Below are positions 60,401-64,000 of a stretch of DNA of 64,000 bases, in pieces. The stretch is from Mucidula mucida (Eukaryota > Basidiomycota > Agaricomycetes > Agaricales > Physalacriaceae). The notes under the pieces are model-generated. The model searched no databases, was not told where the DNA came from, and saw nothing but the letters and a program-made list of their open reading frames with translations. A program made the translations under genes and the position numbers. Every line of letters begins with the position of its first letter. Position 1 is the first letter of the stretch. The stretch spans positions 124,001 to 188,000 of the forward strand of contig JADNYV010000045.1 in NCBI GenBank assembly GCA_015501055.1, in the 5' to 3' direction.

Positions 60401-61416
60401 CGGGTACGACGCGTTTGGTGAAGAGGTGGTTTGCTGCGCATTGGCTCTTGGGTGGTCACGTTTCGGAGGAAGCCATCGAGCTGCTTTGTGCCTATGTCTT
60501 TGTGCGGCCTCATTGGGAGCGAGACCATGATCAGAATCCTGACTCGTCGTTGGGCGCTCATGTCCCTGCGAGTAAGGAGCGCGGGTTTGCGATGGTGATG
60601 GACTTTTTGCAGAGTTGGAAGTGGGAGGATGGGGTTTTTGTGCATCTGTATGAAAGCAGTGATTCTGAACAAGAGGAGGCGGAGTCGGGCTTTTCTGCGC
60701 CTTCGAGTGGTGTGTGGATGATTAAAACTGAGGTGGACAAGACTGGGAAAGTTTGGACGTCGAAAGGACCGGATGCGATCGTTGCTCGGAGAGTTCAGGT
60801 GTTGGCTGCGGCGACATGGTCGCATTTGAAGACGGTGGAGTGCGATGGAGACAGTGTTCAGGTCAATATCATTATATCTTTATGTGTCACTGATTGACAT
60901 CTCTCCAGCCAATATTCACCCATCCAACGGGAAACTACGATTTCCTTGTCGAGCTGGATCCCCTGGTGCTTCCTCGGTACCACCAAAATGTGCATGCCGA
61001 CCTGTCCTTGTTGTCTCGCCAACAAGGACGCTACTCAAACCTAAAAGCCGACGACACGCCGATGCGCATCGGATTCGATCCCGCGCAGGCCTTTTTCAGC
61101 GATCTACAGCGGATATACGCGGACACGTTCCGCATATTCTGGGATCCACTTGGGGGTGCCACCTTTGGTGCCGTGTGGGATCCGACGCTGCGCGAACCGA
61201 GGCCGTTCAAGGTCTTGGGAGGATTCTCGAGTGCTCCTCACAATGATAAAGTAATTGACTCTATGCTTCATTTTAATCTATGTACTGATTTGTATATAGG
61301 CTGAATCCTCCAAGAAGAGCAAAGGGAAGGATCTCGTCGTGTTCAACGAGATGGCGGTCTTAAATGAGATCAGTCGAATGGGGAGTGGATTAGTTAAAAG
61401 CGTAACGGTGAAGTAG
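57460..61416 (+). CDS. utp22: U3 snoRNP / small-subunit processome protein Utp22 (NRAP)
   Basis: Nucleolar factor for 18S rRNA maturation. Start MAANLKRKRDNESQPGKARK, then an acidic stretch (EEESENSENAADEEEEWGGL). NRAP blocks: LYRSSTFKMQIDELLPNVRP, SNWKVAFEPPSNITLVGSWN, SLFQEKDYLNGRFFHKRAFY, RVWANQRGFSEGSG, SEYEEHHSAVFVDPSSK, LVYDPEHAFRQVDHGPDAKD, RFRELWGEKAELRMFKDGKI, TRLVKRWFAAHWLLGGHVSE, PIFTHPTGNYDFLVELDPLV and TFRIFWDPLGGATFGAVWDP; the end is LVKSVTVK. The protein is about 1,130 residues. The long central exon (59110-60857) has no intron; the 5' part has eight, all in phase. It acts with Rrp7 and the UTP-C complex in yeast. Confidence 0.94.
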
Positions 61417-61688
61417 TGCTCCCTCGTACGTAGATGCCCGAGATCATTCTTAGTTAGGTGGCGCACAGAATACATTCCATCTCAACATTCATCAGAGGCA
61501 TTCATTTCATCCGAGCAATGCATATCTGCCTTACGTAATGTAGCCTTTTGTCCTGCTGAACATGGAACAAAGCACTCAGGTGTGTCCAAATGAGGAACAA
61601 TTGATGGCAGTACAAAAGGTAGACCGCGATTTCCCACGGCTCTACACCTTCTGTCTTTTAGCCATCATCATATCATCTATCCTATCCA

Positions 61689-63568
61689 ATGCAGAGTATC
61701 GACGTCTACATCGATGGAAGCTTTCATCGCGGGGGCAGAGACGCGGGGTCTGGCGTCTGGTGGGGACACAGTGATCCTAGGTACGTCGTTCAGCCGTTCG
61801 CGCGCCACAATCTGACCTTGCGCAAGGAATATATCTCTCAAATGCCCAGGAAATATCTGGGACAACAACGGAGCTGAGTTATACGTATGTGTCTTTTCTT
61901 CTCTTACAGTTCTTTCAACGCTTATCTCTTCGCCTAGGCGGTCGTCGGCTTCCTAGAGCAGATCGGTGCCACTCAGTCGTGTGACCAAGTTCCTCCTGGT
62001 GTAACACACTTTAACCTGAACACGGACAGCTTCTTCGTGATCATCTGTAAGTTGCCACCCTCATCAACTGGCTTCATCATTCATTCCGCTGCAGCCCTAG
62101 ATATCTGCCGCCCCACGTGGAAAAAGTACGGCTGGCGCAATCAGAAGGCTGAGCGCCCGATCGCGTATGAGGGTATGATACGTTATATTGACTCGCTCGT
62201 GGAGAACGCGCGTATGCAGCGGGACGTGCACATCAGCTTCACCTACGTCCCGGCGCACCGAGGTATCACCGGAAACTGTGGCGCCGACTACCTGGCTGGA
62301 ACGGCTTCGCGCTACGACGACTCTTGGCCAAAGCGGAGGATCTGGCAAAAACTGGAGTACGACGTGCGAGGCTTTATGGCTACGACGATGCTCGTCCGTG
62401 GTGTTCCCTTGAGTTCGCCGAAACTTATCGAGGTTGGCAAACATATGATAAGAGCTTGGGAGGAAGGCGTCGACCGCCACGGAAGGAGAGTTATGGGTCA
62501 TGAAGATCCTTATCGATTGACTGCGAGACCTGCGATATCCGAGACGACCTCAAGCTCTCGACCGACTCCACTGGCGATTCCGTACTCAAGTCCCACGACG
62601 ACGGTCACGAACGTTGCGGATTGTTCGCAAAACGACGAGCGTCTCGCTAGTGCTCGTGCCGTCGCCGAACTTTTAAGCAAACAACTTTCAAGTAAGACTA
62701 CGAACGAGGACGCGAGTGCTGCCGAACCACAACGCATACCAACGCCACCAGCAACTCCCCCGATGTCCCAGAAACGCGCTCGAGCCGATCTCGATCTCGA
62801 TCTCCAAGAGGAAGCCGAGGTGGCGAGGTACCTGCACGTCAAAGTTTCAAGACCCCAAAAGCCTTTGTCTCTCGACGCACCTGTGCATTCTTCCAAGGAC
62901 TGTAACCGCACACGAGACCTCCCATATCGAGAGCAACGGAAAATGCTCTCTGCGCGATGTGAATCTCTTTTTCCAGATTTTCTCCATACTAGAGCATTTT
63001 GGTGAGTGTCTTTTAGTTATCAAGTCAGGATGAGTAGAGTTTCTTACTTACCATAGGCCTCAAACTCCCCCCGAGGTAGCGACACTCTGGATCGAGCGTC
63101 TTCTTAAGATTCTGCCACAGCAAGAGCCCGCTCGTAAGAAACGCAAGCATGACCACTGCGCCCTCCGCGATCACGTCGTCTCTGATTTCACAGCCTTGGT
63201 CGCACGACTGCTCTCGCCCGCCGCCCCGACGCCGTTGAGATTCGTCTTTGTGTGCCGCCACGATGTTCCGCGCGATGTATTGGGCCTGCTTGACTATATC
63301 CCGCACTTGACTGCGCGCGCCAATGCGAGCGGCGGGAATATCAGACTAATCACGCTTCCGCGAGGATCGAGGCAGAAACTGATTGAGGTCTTGAGTATTA
63401 CGCCTGAGCAACAGGCCCGGGATCTTCCTCTATGTGGCTCTATCATTGCTATTGAGGTGGGGTTTCCTTGACCATGTATATGTCCGAACTTGAACTTCTA
63501 AAAAGGATAATGCTACTGGGATGTCTCTCCTAACGTCTATTCCAGACTCCTCTTCGTGGTGGCCGTGA
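61689..63568 (+). CDS. RNase H domain running into Pop3-like RNase P protein
   Basis: Two different nuclease-related parts. Part 1 (61689 to about 62500): RNase H fold with all four acidic residues, DVYIDGSFHRGGRDAGSGVW, GAELYAVVGFLEQI, LNTDSFFVI and VPAHRGITGNCGADYLAGT. The first splice (61780/61850) is out of phase by one base at an A3 run (61851-61853). Part 2 (about 62760 to 63568): Pop3-like RNase P/MRP protein, SARCESLFPDFLHTRAFWPQ, TPPEVATLWIERLLKILPQQ, a KKRKH basic patch, LRFVFVCRHDVPRDVLGLLD and IRLITLPRGSRQKLIEVLSI, ending SIPDSSSWWP after the last intron. One open frame, 62037-63005, spans both with a disordered linker. It may be a single fused gene or two genes with a start at MSQKRARAD (62764). 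Confidence 0.6.
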
Positions 63569-63735
63569 AGTCTGTCAGAACGTGTTTTCAACAAACACGA
63601 AATTATGTTCACATGCTTTCTATCTCTTCTTCGCAACATGCTCTCACATTCAACTATACGACAACCAGTACTACTCTATGCTTTATATTAAAGTAGCATT
63701 ATATTTTGTATTGTATGAGTCTAAGCCATGCTTTT

Positions 63736-64000
63736 TCAACTACTCGACGCGAAATAGTCAACAACATTCAGCATATGTTGCCGCGTAGCCCATGCAGCTT
63801 TTCTTCCCTCTACAATCTGCCTGGTAAAAGAGCTAAAACCCGTCAGACAACCTCATCCACAAAATAACGCGTGAACACACCTCTTTCTCCCACATCCTTC
63901 TGCACCGCTGATGAACACATCGGCCTTAATTCCTACCAGTTTGTCCAAAATGCCCAGAACGCCCGTGTCCATCGTCCCGATATCCAGTGTCCCCTCTAGA
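63736..64000 (-). CDS. C-terminal end of an unidentified gene (possible O-fucosyltransferase-like)
   Basis: Minus-strand 3' end, cut by the right edge. The frame reads LDIGTMDTGVLGILDKLVGI, KADVFISGAEGCGRKR, and after an intron QIVEGRKAAWATRQHMLNVV, ending DYFASSS at the stop 63736-63738. The pattern (a Met/Asp-rich loop, then DVFI...) loosely recalls protein O-fucosyltransferase C-termini, but this is weak. The function is therefore open. Confidence 0.45.

Noticed and set aside
1..64000. CRISPR array, operon or prokaryotic island
   Set aside because: Spliceosomal introns, a eukaryotic tRNA and nuclear housekeeping genes run throughout; no regularly spaced repeats were seen.

Overview
The window looks like nuclear DNA of a filamentous basidiomycete, most likely a plant-litter or wood-decaying Agaricomycete. 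The genes are dense and broken by many 45-60 nt GT-AG introns. They encode a family-6 cellobiohydrolase with a fungal cellulose-binding module, F-box proteins of the basidiomycete type, a Zn2Cys6 regulator, a Mx-like dynamin and a remnant of a fungal CHAT-domain protein. Coding spans below run from start to stop codon and include introns; splice sites were read by eye from reading frame and family motifs.

Layout. 1-1.1 kb: 3' truncated TPR(/SET) gene. 3-6 kb: arginase converging on an allantoate-permease-type MFS transporter. 7-12 kb: F-box protein, isovaleryl-CoA dehydrogenase and a Zn2Cys6 factor. 12.7 kb: tRNA-Ile(AAU). 13.5-18.7 kb: a second MFS transporter, a second F-box protein and a BTB protein. 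19.9-26.5 kb: proline-iminopeptidase-like hydrolase, dynamin-like GTPase, GDSL esterase and COP9 subunit 8. 26.8-30.6 kb: decayed stretch with a CHAT pseudogene and a cytochrome P450 pseudogene. 31-34.3 kb: cellobiohydrolase Cel6 and a NECAP endocytosis protein. 35.5-44.3 kb: Nfs1, an SR splicing factor, tubulin cofactor E and 3-hydroxyisobutyryl-CoA hydrolase. 45.4-53.4 kb: indoleamine 2,3-dioxygenase, RPA1 and an unrecognised 1,059-residue single-pass membrane protein. 56.4-63.6 kb: internally deleted SDR, Utp22/NRAP, and an RNase H reading frame that runs on into a Pop3-like RNase P protein. The right edge holds the end of one more gene.

Most genes are housekeeping or single-function and do not form one pathway. 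Several are amino-acid catabolic (arginase, isovaleryl-CoA dehydrogenase, hydroxyisobutyryl-CoA hydrolase, indoleamine dioxygenase). The most notable observations are the RNase H/Pop3 joined frame, a 6-nt microexon in the NECAP gene, two GC-AG introns, a set of single-base homopolymer frameshifts in otherwise conserved genes (probably a sequence-quality signal), and two or three pseudogenes at different stages of decay. I saw no transposon with coding capacity, no CRISPR array and no clear biosynthetic cluster.
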